Shown here: one piece after another, positions 1 through 8,124 of the stretch
Layout: each line of letters begins with the position of its first letter
Numbering within the stretch: the stretch's first letter is position 1
Source of the DNA: Sphingobacteriales bacterium 44-15
GTDB taxonomy: Bacteria > Bacteroidota > Bacteroidia > Chitinophagales > Chitinophagaceae
Direction of reading: 5' to 3'
Length of the DNA stretch: 64,000 bases
Assembly: GCA_001899685.1 (NCBI GenBank)
Contig: MKWG01000013.1
Coordinates: 23,965-87,964 of the forward strand
The notes under the pieces: generated by a model
What the model was told of the DNA's origin: nothing
Seen by the model: only the letters and a program-made list of their open reading frames with translations
Databases searched by the model: none
Translations under genes and position numbers: made by a program

Positions 1-281
1 GTAAGGGGTCAACGCCCAAATCGTCTTTTAAAGAAGATGATGATGACGATGATGCAGAGGAAATAGAAGATGACTGGGAAAAGGTGGATGAGGAGGATAA
101 CTGGGATCCTGACTTTGATGAGTTTGATATCCCCAAGTCAAAATCCAAGAAGTCAACCGGAAGCTCTCCAAGAAAAGGAAGGGGTGGCGATGACGATGAC
201 CTCGGCATTGATGATGAATTTAAGGATATGGGCCTTTTTGATGATGGCGGCGGCTTTGACGATGACGACGATGATTACTAA
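1..281 (+). CDS. C-terminal fragment of an acidic protein (partial at window start)
   Basis: The reading frame is open from base 3 to a TAA at 279-281, so this is the last ~92 residues of a longer protein whose start lies outside the window. The fragment is extremely rich in Asp and Glu, with a KSKSKKS basic patch in the middle and a tail of repeated Asp ending in Tyr. There is no recognisable fold or catalytic motif; it looks like an intrinsically disordered acidic tail. The stop is 9 bases before the GTG start of pabB, so the two are probably co-transcribed. I cannot name the family from this tail. Confidence 0.75.
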   Translation, partial: KGSTPKSSFKEDDDDDDAEEIEDDWEKVDEEDNWDPDFDEFDIPKSKSKKSTGSSPRKGRGGDDDDLGIDDEFKDMGLFDDGGGFDDDDDDY

Positions 282-290
282 CTTCCTGTT

Positions 291-1577
291 GTGAAAAGAA
301 CTTTTCGTTCCTTTCCTGTTAATAACTTTATTCAAACCAAATGGCAGATGTTGAGCTGGGCGAACCAGTTCAACATCTGTTGTTTTTTGGATAATAACGA
401 ATATCAGCTACCGGGGCATCATTTTGAATGTATGCTTGCAGTGGATGCCGAAGCTGTCATATCCGCAAATGCCGGTAATGCCTTAAACGGGTTGAACGAT
501 TTTCTCACAAAAAATAACGACTGGTGCTTCGGGCATCTGTCCTATGACCTGAAAAACGAAATAGAATCGCTCGGCTCGGCTAACCCAGACTACATTGAAT
601 TCCCCGATCTCTTTTTCTTCGTTCCCCGTATTGTAATACTGCTTGGCCGGCATACTATGGAGATTGGTGTGATCGCAGACAATGCTGATACGATTGCCAA
701 CTCAATTTATACCTGGCGGGTGGCTCCTGCCGTACAACATAGTGCTTTTACGATATCTGACCGTTTTTCCCGTGAAGATTACCTGCATACCGTATATGAT
801 CTTAAAAGACATATTGCCCGGGGCGACTGCTATGAAATCAATTTCTGCCAGGAGTTTTATGCTATTGGCGCGCATATTGACCCGTACCATATTTTTTCTT
901 CACTTAGCAAAGAATCGCCCAACCCTTTTGCCTGTTTCTACAAGCTCAATAACAAATACCTGCTTTGTGCCAGCCCTGAAAGGTTTTTAAAAAAATCGGG
1001 AAACAAGCTGCTTTCGCAACCCATAAAAGGAACCATAACCAGGGATATATCTGATAAGAAGGCGGATAGTTTAAACCGGCAGTTGTTGTTGAGCAACCTG
1101 AAAGAAAGAGCTGAAAATATTATGATCGTGGACCTGGTGCGGAATGACCTGTCCAAAATAAGCAGAGAGGGAACTGTGAAGGTAGAGGAATTAATGGGCA
1201 TATACGGGTTCCCGCAGGTGTATCAGATGATATCTACCGTAAGCGGAGTGGTGGCAGACGATGTTGTTCCTGCTGAAATATTTAAAGCAACTTTTCCTAT
1301 GGGCAGCATGACCGGCGCCCCTAAAAAAAGCGTGATGGAGCTGATAGAAAGATATGAGCGCACAAAGCGCGGGTTGTTTTCAGGATCAGTGGGATATATA
1401 TCGCCGGAAAGAGACATGGATTTTAATGTAGTGATCAGGAGCGTACTATACAATGCGGACAATCAATACCTTTCTTTTCAGGCAGGCTCTGCGATCACCT
1501 ATAAAAGCGACCCCGAGAGCGAGTATAAGGAATGTCTTTTAAAAGCTGCTGCAATAAAAAAAGTGCTGAAGGTATAA
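291..1577 (+). CDS. pabB: Aminodeoxychorismate synthase component I (chorismate-binding)
   Basis: A 428-residue chorismate-utilising enzyme. It is expected to aminate chorismate to 4-amino-4-deoxychorismate, the first committed step to p-aminobenzoate and folate. The C-terminal chorismate-binding domain is complete: PIKGTITRD around residues 244-252, where Lys246 matches the PabB lysine (anthranilate synthases have Ala there), then ERAENIMIVDLVRNDL, FPMGSMTGAPKK and a DFNVVIRS block near the end. The start is GTG at 291; the next in-frame ATG (residue 19) would cut into an N-terminal block that looks conserved. No Shine-Dalgarno is visible. A glutaminase partner (PabA) is not in the window; a PabC-like lyase is at 26966. 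The assignment as PabB rather than TrpE rests on the PIKGT motif. Confidence 0.9.
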   Translation: MKRTFRSFPVNNFIQTKWQMLSWANQFNICCFLDNNEYQLPGHHFECMLAVDAEAVISANAGNALNGLNDFLTKNNDWCFGHLSYDLKNEIESLGSANPDYIEFPDLFFFVPRIVILLGRHTMEIGVIADNADTIANSIYTWRVAPAVQHSAFTISDRFSREDYLHTVYDLKRHIARGDCYEINFCQEFYAIGAHIDPYHIFSSLSKESPNPFACFYKLNNKYLLCASPERFLKKSGNKLLSQPIKGTITRDISDKKADSLNRQLLLSNLKERAENIMIVDLVRNDLSKISREGTVKVEELMGIYGFPQVYQMISTVSGVVADDVVPAEIFKATFPMGSMTGAPKKSVMELIERYERTKRGLFSGSVGYISPERDMDFNVVIRSVLYNADNQYLSFQAGSAITYKSDPESEYKECLLKAAAIKKVLKV

Positions 1578-1589
1578 TCAGCACTTTTT
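1558..1589. terminator. Bidirectional intrinsic terminator overlapping the pabB stop codon
   Basis: Perfect 12-bp inverted repeat (1558-1569 pairing with 1578-1589) with an 8-base loop that contains the last bases of the pabB stop codon. The arms begin with A-tract and end with T-tract, so it can act on the rightward pabB transcript and on the leftward lytic transglycosylase transcript that converges on it. Confidence 0.8.
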
Positions 1590-1609
1590 GAAAATTTCTA
1601 TTTTACAGC

Positions 1610-2791
1610 TTATAATATTTTCTTCCTGCTATTCCTGCCACCTTCATCTGCCTGAGCTGCTTTTGCCTTGGGAAGGCTTATGGCTTCAGGGTAGTTGGTG
1701 TTGCTGTTTTCCTGGGCAATGATCTCTTTTTTTTCATTGATCATCGCCTGCACGGATTCATATAAAATATCGTGGCGCTTCTTATTGAATAATTCCATTT
1801 TATCTTTCGGGAGCCGCATATCATATCCGCTGGTTACCACTTTTGTATTGAAATAAGGATTATAGGCGTTAAAGGTTGCTTCGTCCATGTCAAGGCTTTT
1901 GGCAATAACAGCAGCATTGTATTTACCGCTGATATTGATCACTGCTGTGCCGGTGAGCTCCTCTTCAGTGAGTTTTTGAATATTCAGGAGCGGTACCAGT
2001 TCATCGGTAGCTTCAAGTACATATTGGGTGGCAATAAATTTCTTTACATGCATTCTTGATTCAGCGGGCAGGTAATACTGCAGCTTCCAGAAATCGTCGC
2101 TATGGCTTTTTTTGATAGCATAATCTACCCGGGAGGCGCCGCCATTATATGCAGCAATTACCAATAGCCAGTCGTTAAAATGCCCATATAAATCTTTAAG
2201 GTATTTGGCGGCGGCATGAGTGCTCTTTACCAGGTTCCTTCTTTCGTCTTTGTTCCGGTTAATGGTAAGCCCCATCAGTCTTCCGGTGGTAGCCATAAAC
2301 TGCCAGGGTCCTACCGCTCCTTTGTGAGATATGGCCGAATTGGATAGCTCCGATTCAATTACTGCCAGGTATTTTAAATTGGTAGGAAGCTCATGCTGGA
2401 GCAGAATATTGTCAATAATGGTCAGCTGAGGAGCATATTTAACTTTGATTTTTTCGAGATTGTCTTCATTTTTTTGCTGGTAAGCCTGAACAAAAGCAAT
2501 AGACATGGGATGCAGTTCTTTGAACATCTTCTCCCTGAGTGTAATTGTTTTTGCAAGACTTACATTCTTTGAGGCTTCCTTTTCCTTGGCAAGCATCACA
2601 ATGCTCTCTGAAGAAGGAATATTGCCTGCATCAGCTACAATAATGGCTGAAGGAGTAGTTGAAGCGATAATTGTATCTGATCCCGACATATTTTTAAGCT
2701 CATTTCCCAACCCCTTTGTTGAAGGGACAAGAAAAGAACATAAAAAAACAAGCGCCACACAACCAAAGCCGTTAACGATCATCTTATTCAT
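1610..2791 (-). CDS. Secreted lytic murein transglycosylase (SLT domain, MltD-like)
   Basis: A 393-residue protein expected to cleave the glycan strands of peptidoglycan in the periplasm with formation of anhydromuropeptides. The N-terminus has a hydrophobic segment (about residues 5-24) fitting a signal peptide. After a ~90-residue linker comes an SLT domain: IESELSNSAIS (catalytic Glu probably Glu146), GAVGPWQFMATTGR, and AAYNGGASRV, the classical three motifs. A LysM-like module (about residues 275-325, with the segment YNPYFNTKVV) follows, then a charged low-complexity tail. This resembles the MltD arrangement but with a single LysM. It stands alone and converges with pabB across a shared terminator. 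Confidence 0.87.
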   Translation of the reverse strand: MNKMIVNGFGCVALVFLCSFLVPSTKGLGNELKNMSGSDTIIASTTPSAIIVADAGNIPSSESIVMLAKEKEASKNVSLAKTITLREKMFKELHPMSIAFVQAYQQKNEDNLEKIKVKYAPQLTIIDNILLQHELPTNLKYLAVIESELSNSAISHKGAVGPWQFMATTGRLMGLTINRNKDERRNLVKSTHAAAKYLKDLYGHFNDWLLVIAAYNGGASRVDYAIKKSHSDDFWKLQYYLPAESRMHVKKFIATQYVLEATDELVPLLNIQKLTEEELTGTAVINISGKYNAAVIAKSLDMDEATFNAYNPYFNTKVVTSGYDMRLPKDKMELFNKKRHDILYESVQAMINEKKEIIAQENSNTNYPEAISLPKAKAAQADEGGRNSRKKIL

Positions 2792-3059
2792 AATAACTCA
2801 ATTTTTTGGTTTGCCCCCGGATTGCAATAATGATTCCAAAAAGGGGGATTACAAAATAATTGGTTGATACACAGGGATTACCGAATTCTTAATTCTTTGT
2901 GAAGGTCTTGTACATGAATATTGGGGTAAGGCAAAAGTAATTTTCAGAAATCTAACCTCATAGCGTTTAGCCAAAATTATGCCATGATTAATGGTAAAAA
3001 ACTTATTTATACACAGTAAAGACAGCCATAATGTCGTAGAAGCGGCAATAATGACGGGG

Positions 3060-3644
3060 TTAGAGAGACTTTGAGGTGGGCGAAACAGCCTGCCGGATAT
3101 CTAATCCTATTTCCGAACCTATACGCCTTAATGCGATAGTCATTTGATTCTCAACAGTTTTTACAGAAATATGGAGCAAGGCTGCTACTTCTTTATATTT
3201 TAAGCCTTCTTCTTTGGTTAGCTTAAAGATCATTTTGCATTTTGGAGGAAGACCTTGTACTGCTCTTTGCACCCTGTGAAGCATCTCGGTGGTAACCATT
3301 AGCTGTTCCGGATCGAAGACCACGCTGTTGAGTTCTACCCAATAATCATCAGGAGAGATATTTTGAAGCCCTTTTTGTTTTTTCAGGTAATTGAGAGCTG
3401 TATTGCGGGTGCTGGTAAACAGGTAAAGCCTGAGATTGGTTATAGATTCAAGTATATCCCGCTTTTGCCATATTTTAATGAAAACATCTGATACGGCTTC
3501 CTCGGCAAGCTGCCTGGATTTCAGTATTGAAAATGCGAACTGGTGCAGGGAATGGTAAAAATGCAAAAAGAGGTCATTATAGGCCTGTTGGTCATTTAAA
3601 CGGGTGATGCGTCGTTGCCATATTTCTAAATGGTCATCCTCCAT
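3060..3644 (-). CDS. ECF-type RNA polymerase sigma-70 factor (orphan)
   Basis: A 194-residue sigma factor with region 2 at about residues 20-90 (the segment AEEAVSDVFIKIWQKRD is the typical -10 recognition helix of Bacteroidota ECF factors) and region 4 at about 125-180 (LPPKCKMIFKLTKEEGLKYKEVAALLHISVKTVE, shown here as a helix-turn-helix). In this phylum such factors usually sit next to a FecR-type anti-sigma factor and a SusC/D pair; neither is adjacent here, so its regulator and regulon cannot be read from context. Start is the ATG at 3644. About 270 bases of gene-free sequence follow it on the left. Confidence 0.88.
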   Translation of the reverse strand: MEDDHLEIWQRRITRLNDQQAYNDLFLHFYHSLHQFAFSILKSRQLAEEAVSDVFIKIWQKRDILESITNLRLYLFTSTRNTALNYLKKQKGLQNISPDDYWVELNSVVFDPEQLMVTTEMLHRVQRAVQGLPPKCKMIFKLTKEEGLKYKEVAALLHISVKTVENQMTIALRRIGSEIGLDIRQAVSPTSKSL

Positions 3645-3784
3645 GGTGCAAGCGCTATAAAACTGAAATAATAAAATTAAGACCCTTTTTTGATAGGAGT
3701 TTATAAATTCTGAATATGCTGCACGCAGGTTTGTGAATAATTCATTTAAGTGTAAGAAAAATTATGGTAAATCATCTTTTTTTC

Positions 3785-3792
3785 TACCTTTG
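3785..3792 (+). promoter_or_regulatory. Bacteroidota -7 promoter element for the CAU tRNA
   Basis: TACCTTTG matches the TAnnTTTG consensus of the Bacteroidota primary sigma factor and lies 66 bases before the mature tRNA. No convincing -33 TTG is visible. The leader between it and the tRNA contains an 11-bp inverted repeat (3801-3811 with 3827-3837) and a competing CTCCGC/GCGGAG pair. Confidence 0.6.
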
Positions 3793-3857
3793 CACTCCGC
3801 TAAAAACAAAGGCGGAGAAAGCAGTTCTTTGTTTTTAGTTCATATTTAATTTTTATT

Positions 3858-3931
3858 GGACCCTTAGCTCAGCCGGTTAGAGCATCTGACTCATAATCAG
3901 AGGGTCGCTGGTTCGAGCCCAGCAGGGTCCA
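3858..3931 (+). tRNA. tRNA with CAU anticodon (Ile2 or elongator Met)
   Basis: A complete cloverleaf: acceptor 3858-3864 with 3924-3930, D arm 3867-3883, anticodon arm 3885-3901 with CAT at 3892-3894, T arm 3907-3923, discriminator A at 3931. CCA is not encoded. The acceptor and T-arm sequences (GG-CCCTTAGCTCAG, GGTCGCTGGTTC) are closer to E. coli tRNA-Ile2, whose C34 is modified to lysidine, than to E. coli elongator Met, but I cannot decide between them by eye. Confidence 0.93.
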
Positions 3932-4077
3932 CAGATCGCCATTATTCCTGCTTCATGGCAGGTCAATATCTTCCTGTGGTATTGAGAATCCCGGACACAT
4001 AAATGACTTTGTGCTATATATTCTCTTTAACCTTTTATTAACCTGTTGCAGGATACATTTGTCACTCAATTAAAATT

Positions 4078-4809
4078 ATGAAGCGTTTCTTATTGATCAT
4101 CTCTTTTACGATAGCCGGTTACTCAGTATTTGCTCAAAATAATATAGATTCCCTGCCTTCATCTACTGTAAAAAAGGATTGGAGTAAAGAACAGCTTTCC
4201 GGCCGTTCAGCAGATCATTTTATGCTCCAGCTTGGCTATAATGGCTGGTCAGGAGAAACGGATTCCATAAGGACCAAAGGACTTAGCAGAACTTTCAATA
4301 TTTATTTCATGTTTGATTTTCCCTTCAAGTCAAACCCTCATTTCAGCGCTGCCGCCGGAGTAGGATTGGGAACTGATAATATGTTCTTTAAGGAAACCAC
4401 AATTGAGCTGAGAGAATATCCCCTGACCTTCGATCACGATACTTCCATCAGTTATAAAAAATACAAGCTGGCAACAGGCTTTCTTGAAGTGCCTGTCGAA
4501 TTGCGTTACGCTGCAAACCCCATGAATTTTAATAAGTCGTTCAAAGTAGCATTGGGAATGAAAGTAGGGACGATGGTAGATGCACATACTAAAGCAAAAG
4601 TTACTTCCGACAGAAGCAGGAATGGCGGGTATACGGTTAAAGTAAAAGACAGGAGAAATTTTAACAGCACGCGCCTGGCCGCCACCTTAAGGGTAGGCTA
4701 TGGGGTATTTTCTGTTTTTGGTACCTACCAGATAAATCCTTTTGTAAAGGAAGGCTATGGACCTAATATCAGGCCTTACTCCATAGGGTTATGCATAAGC
4801 GGGCTTTAA
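4078..4809 (+). CDS. Outer-membrane beta-barrel protein, PorT-like
   Basis: A 243-residue protein with a clear signal peptide (MKRFLLIISFTIAGYSVFAQ, cleavage after AQ) and then alternating amphipathic strands typical of small outer-membrane barrels: the block HFMLQLGYNGWSG opens the barrel, and the C-terminus ends with a strand and Leu. Such proteins are anchored in the outer membrane; specific function is not predictable. It stands between the tRNA and a 330-base repeat-containing gap. Confidence 0.7.
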   Translation: MKRFLLIISFTIAGYSVFAQNNIDSLPSSTVKKDWSKEQLSGRSADHFMLQLGYNGWSGETDSIRTKGLSRTFNIYFMFDFPFKSNPHFSAAAGVGLGTDNMFFKETTIELREYPLTFDHDTSISYKKYKLATGFLEVPVELRYAANPMNFNKSFKVALGMKVGTMVDAHTKAKVTSDRSRNGGYTVKVKDRRNFNSTRLAATLRVGYGVFSVFGTYQINPFVKEGYGPNIRPYSIGLCISGL

Positions 4810-4832
4810 TGGGTGTATTATGTCTGATGTTA

Positions 4833-5075
4833 GCGTGAAAAGTGAGAAGATAAAGGTGAATAGGCAATAGTGAGTGGTCAATAGTGAATCAATACTGTTT
4901 CCTTTAGCTTAAGAATCATCATAAAACAGGTGCGTTTCGGTTATCCCGCCAAGTGGCGGGACCGGCTTGAGATAACCAACAGCTTACCCTTAAAAACGAT
5001 ATGCCTTCTTAAGGAAACGACATTGATTTCACATTTGCCTATTCACCTTTCACGTCTCACGTTTCCCGTTTGACA
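4833..5075. repeat. Nested inverted-repeat element with GTGAAA-GTGAGA units
   Basis: This fills most of the gap between the barrel protein and hflX. The left arm (about 4833-4872) and the right arm (about 5035-5073) are imperfect inverted copies, both containing the GGTGAATAGGCAA core and GTGAAA/GTGAGA units. Inside are two further inverted pairs: GTTTCCTT...TTAAGAA with TTCTTAAGGAAAC, and GGTTATCCCGCC...GGCGGG...GATAACC around 4938-4978. The whole could fold into one long hairpin. No gene is seen in it. Related units occur in other gaps of the window. Confidence 0.65.
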
Positions 5076-5115
5076 CCGCTCGATTTTTTTCACACAACGG
5101 ATGCAGCGCATAATT

Positions 5116-5123
5116 TACCTTTG
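5116..5123 (+). promoter_or_regulatory. -7 promoter element for hflX
   Basis: TACCTTTG (TAnnTTTG class) 20 bases before the TTG start of hflX, implying a leader of only about 15 bases. This supports the TTG start, since a stop codon at 5129-5131 closes the frame upstream. Confidence 0.65.
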
Positions 5124-5143
5124 CGGTTTAAAATGTACAGGTA

Positions 5144-6337
5144 TTGATTGATAAGAAAAGCAATTTTTCGGGAGAAGAAAAGGCGATCCTGGTAGGATTG
5201 GTATATCAGCAGCAAACGGAACAGCAGCTAAAAGAATTCCTTGCAGAACTCGCATTTCTGGCGGAAACAGCAGGCGCAAGGGCTGTGAAGACTTTTTACC
5301 AGAAACTGCCACATCCCGACAGTAAGACTTTTATTGGTAAAGGCAAGCTGGAAGAGATCAGTGCTTATATCCGGGAAAAAGGAGATATTGATGTCGCGAT
5401 ATTTGACGATGAGCTGACCGGTGCCCAGATCTCAAATATTGAGAAAGCGCTTGGTATCAAAACTATTGACCGCAGCGATCTGATCCTTGATATTTTTGCA
5501 CGTAGGGCAAAAACGGCGCAGGCAAAAGCACAGGTAGAGCTTGCGCAATACCAGTATATCCTGCCCAGGCTGCGGGGGATGTGGAAACACCTTGAGCGGC
5601 TGGGAGGCGGTATAGGTACAAGAGGGCCCGGGGAAACTGAAATTGAAACAGACAGGCGAATCGTGAGAGATAAGATTTCGCTGCTCAGGAAAAAGCTCGC
5701 TGAAATTGATAAGCAGGCATTTACCCAAAGAAAGGAAAGGGGCGAGTTTATCAGGGTGGCATTGGTAGGCTATACCAATGTTGGAAAATCTACTATTATG
5801 AACCTGCTGAGCAAAAGCGAGGTCTTTGCCGAAAATAAGCTGTTTGCCACACTGGATACTACCACCCGTAAAGTGGTTTTTGACAATACGCCATTCCTGC
5901 TGAGCGATACCGTGGGTTTCATCAGGAAGCTCCCGCATCATCTCGTGGAAAGCTTTAAAAGCACTTTGGATGAAGTAAAGGAAAGCGATATCCTCCTGCA
6001 TGTAGTGGATATTTCCCATCCGCAATATGAAGAACAGATGGCTGTTGTTAATAAAACCCTGCAGGAACTGAACTGCCAGGACAAGCCTGTCATTACTGTT
6101 TTTAATAAAATTGACCTGTATGTTAAAAACACTTTTGACGAATGGCTGGACGACGAAACCAAAAGCCAGTTGCTGGACGAATTAAAGCAAAGATGGATAA
6201 ATGAAACCAGGGGCAATTGTGTTTTCATCTCTGCTACCGAAAAGCAGAACATTCCGGAGCTTAGGAATGCTATTGCAGAAATGATCAAAGCGCTATACCG
6301 TATAAGATATCCTTACAAGACAGCATTTTTTTATTGA
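5144..6337 (+). CDS. hflX: Ribosome-associated GTPase HflX
   Basis: A 397-residue GTPase of the HflX family, which in other bacteria splits stalled or stressed 70S ribosomes. The N-terminal HflX domain holds the family signature GPGETEIETDRR (about residues 160-175). The G domain has GYTNVGKST (P-loop), DTVGFIRKLPHHLVESF (G3 and switch region) and NKIDLY (G4). Start: TTG at 5144 is the first possible start after an in-frame stop at 5129 and there is no ATG until residue ~146, so a TTG start is well supported. It overlaps the next gene by a TGATG junction, indicating translational coupling to the Rieske protein. Confidence 0.92.
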   Translation: MIDKKSNFSGEEKAILVGLVYQQQTEQQLKEFLAELAFLAETAGARAVKTFYQKLPHPDSKTFIGKGKLEEISAYIREKGDIDVAIFDDELTGAQISNIEKALGIKTIDRSDLILDIFARRAKTAQAKAQVELAQYQYILPRLRGMWKHLERLGGGIGTRGPGETEIETDRRIVRDKISLLRKKLAEIDKQAFTQRKERGEFIRVALVGYTNVGKSTIMNLLSKSEVFAENKLFATLDTTTRKVVFDNTPFLLSDTVGFIRKLPHHLVESFKSTLDEVKESDILLHVVDISHPQYEEQMAVVNKTLQELNCQDKPVITVFNKIDLYVKNTFDEWLDDETKSQLLDELKQRWINETRGNCVFISATEKQNIPELRNAIAEMIKALYRIRYPYKTAFFY

Positions 6338-6672
6338 TGCCCCACGACGACGAATATCACTGGTATAAAATAGCAGAACATATTAATGAGCTTGATTTTG
6401 CAGCGAATAATATTGCTGTTGCCAAAGTAAATGGTAAAACCATTTGTATTGGCAGACAATGCGACAGATTATTTGGTTTCGCCTACAAATGTCCTCATGC
6501 CGGCGGTATTATGGCCGACGGTTATATTGATGCCGCTGGCAATATAGTTTGCCCTGTGCATCGCTATAAATTTTCGATGAGCAGCGGGAGAAATATATCA
6601 GGTGAAGGCTATTTCCTGAAAACCTGGCCGGTTCAGATAAGAGATGAGGCCGTATTTATAGGCATGCTTTAA
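6337..6672 (+). CDS. Rieske-type [2Fe-2S] ferredoxin-like protein
   Basis: About 111 residues covering one Rieske domain. Two cluster-binding boxes are visible: CPHAGG and CPVHRYKF, i.e. C-x-H and C-x2-H. It is soluble and resembles the small ferredoxin subunits of dioxygenase or nitrite reductase (NirD-like) systems, though no oxygenase partner is nearby. The ATG at 6337 overlaps the hflX stop (TGATG). Function within the operon with hflX and the phosphodiesterase is unknown. Confidence 0.85.
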   Translation: MPHDDEYHWYKIAEHINELDFAANNIAVAKVNGKTICIGRQCDRLFGFAYKCPHAGGIMADGYIDAAGNIVCPVHRYKFSMSSGRNISGEGYFLKTWPVQIRDEAVFIGML

Positions 6673-6681
6673 TTTAGCTTT

Positions 6682-7176
6682 ATGAAAAGGATCGGGCTTA
6701 TCTCAGATACACATGGATATTTTGATGAAGCTATTACCCGGCATTTTGAAAACTGCGACGAGATCTGGCATGCAGGCGATTTTGGCTCACTGGAGGTAAT
6801 ACAACGGCTAAAAGAGGTAAAGCCATTGCGGGGAGTGTATGGAAATATCGACGGAAATGATATAAGAGCTGAATTTGGCGAAAAATTATTTTTTGAAACA
6901 GAAGGCGTCAGGGTATATATGCAGCACATTGGCGGTTACCCCGGCCGTTATGCGCCGGGTGTGCGGGAGGCTATCATTTCCCACAAAACCAACCTGTTCA
7001 TCAGCGGTCATTCACACATTTTAAAAGTAATATACGACGATACCTTACAATGCCTGCATATTAATCCCGGTGCAGCAGGCAAGCAGGGATGGCAAAAAGT
7101 GCGGACCCTTGTTCGCCTCGTAATTGACGGCAATACAATGAAAGATTGCGAGGTGATTGAGCTTGGCAAACGGTAA
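6682..7176 (+). CDS. YfcE/MJ0936-type metallophosphodiesterase
   Basis: A 164-residue calcineurin-like phosphoesterase of the small YfcE/MJ0936 class. Metal ligands are visible in order: SDTHG (N-terminus), HAGDFGS, GNIDGND, and GHSH near residue 115, followed by INPGAAGKQ. Family members hydrolyse phosphodiesters with Mn or Ni; the natural substrate is usually unknown. It is 9 bases after the Rieske gene and probably ends the hflX operon. Confidence 0.87.
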   Translation: MKRIGLISDTHGYFDEAITRHFENCDEIWHAGDFGSLEVIQRLKEVKPLRGVYGNIDGNDIRAEFGEKLFFETEGVRVYMQHIGGYPGRYAPGVREAIISHKTNLFISGHSHILKVIYDDTLQCLHINPGAAGKQGWQKVRTLVRLVIDGNTMKDCEVIELGKR

Positions 7177-7204
7177 GGCGTTGCTGTTTTCCCAGTCTGT
7201 TCTA

Positions 7205-7744
7205 TCATCCGGGCAGAAAGCATTGAACCGGTGCTGCAGGAATATCATCGTGGAATGGTAAAACGATTTTTTTGAAATGACTTACCTGCCCGCCTGATCG
7301 CACGGCGAGTACAGGAATATTGATTCTTTTTGCCAGCAGGCTTATGGATACAGATGAAATTATTCTTTCCGGAAAATTGAACTTAGGTAATCCTGTCACT
7401 ACCATATCCATGTTGTATGCTTCTATATATTTTCTGAGCTCTTTTTGCGGATGTCCCTGCAGCAGGCTGATTTCAATTTCACCTTCACCGCAAAGTTGTG
7501 GTTTATACATTGCTTTCAGGATAGCTAATTTTTCCCTGCCTGACTGCATATCTATATGCGAAGCATAAGGGGTAAAATTGCTGATATCTATATTGGTGAA
7601 AGGGAAAACGGGCTTAAAAACCACGTGAACCAGGTGGATATTGCAATTAAAATGATTCGCCAGCTCAATGGCCTTAGTTATTGCCCATTTGTTTTTGCCG
7701 GTAAAATCTACCGGGACGAGAATGTTGTACACCCTGGTTTGCAT
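7205..7744 (-). CDS. Universal stress protein, apparently truncated after one domain
   Basis: A 179-residue UspA-fold protein. Residues 1-~150 form one complete Usp domain starting YNILVPVDFTGKNKWA and ending with VVTGLPKFNFPERIISSVS...ILAV. The last ~25 residues begin KKIVLPFHDD, which looks like the first strand of a second Usp domain, then run into unrelated sequence and stop. Tandem two-domain Usp proteins are common in this family, so this may be a C-terminally truncated copy. A GTGAAA-type repeat region lies directly upstream of its start. Converges with the phosphodiesterase gene. Confidence 0.78.
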   Translation of the reverse strand: MQTRVYNILVPVDFTGKNKWAITKAIELANHFNCNIHLVHVVFKPVFPFTNIDISNFTPYASHIDMQSGREKLAILKAMYKPQLCGEGEIEISLLQGHPQKELRKYIEAYNMDMVVTGLPKFNFPERIISSVSISLLAKRINIPVLAVRSGGQVSHFKKIVLPFHDDIPAAPVQCFLPG

Positions 7745-7778
7745 AGTCTTATGGTTTAATGGTTTTAAAAGTTAAAGG

Positions 7779-8010
7779 ACGAAGAAGTGTTTCACTTCTC
7801 GCACCAGCCTGCCGGCTGGCAGGTTTCACGTTTATCTCAGTACTGTCTGAATTGCGAAAAGCCTGCCATAGTGGGGTAATATATGGTAAGAAGTAATAGA
7901 CCTGTTAAGCCTGGCAAATTATATATCTGGCTGTTATCGTGAAAAGTGAGACTTGCCTACCGGCAGGAGATAAAGGTAAAAGAATGTTTCACGTCTCACA
8001 TTTCACGTTT
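7779..8010. repeat. Two GTGAAA/GTGAGA intergenic repeat copies in a 380-base gap
   Basis: The gap 7745-8124 has no gene. It holds a copy at about 7785-7835 with an internal CAGCCTGCCGGCTGGCAGG palindrome, and a second at about 7938-8010 with GTGAAAAGTGAGA on the left and TTTCACGTCTCAC / TTTCACGTTT on the right, again around a CTACCGGCAGG core. A terminator for the downstream RNA-binding protein gene occupies the right end. Confidence 0.6.
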
Positions 8011-8075
8011 GATATACCACCAGTTTTGTAGCCGGAACTACATGGACAGCCTTTTGCTTTTTAAAGGACAAAAAA

Positions 8076-8100
8076 AAATCCCGAATGTGATTCGGGATTT
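8076..8100 (-). terminator. Intrinsic terminator of the RRM protein gene
   Basis: Perfect 11-bp stem (8076-8086 with 8090-8100), 3-base loop, followed on the minus strand by eight T (8071-8078 read in reverse). Lies 25 bases past the stop of the RRM gene. Confidence 0.9.
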
Positions 8101-8124
8101 AAAGGTCTTAAAGTATTGTTGTGC

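Noticed and set aside
172..290. Shine-Dalgarno for pabB in AGAAAAGGAAGGGG
   Set aside because: Lies more than 100 bases before the GTG and within coding sequence.
70..294. Rightward frame of 74 codons overlapping the acidic C-terminal fragment
   Set aside because: It is a shifted reading of the GAT/GAC repeats; the acidic frame that continues from before the window is the coding one.
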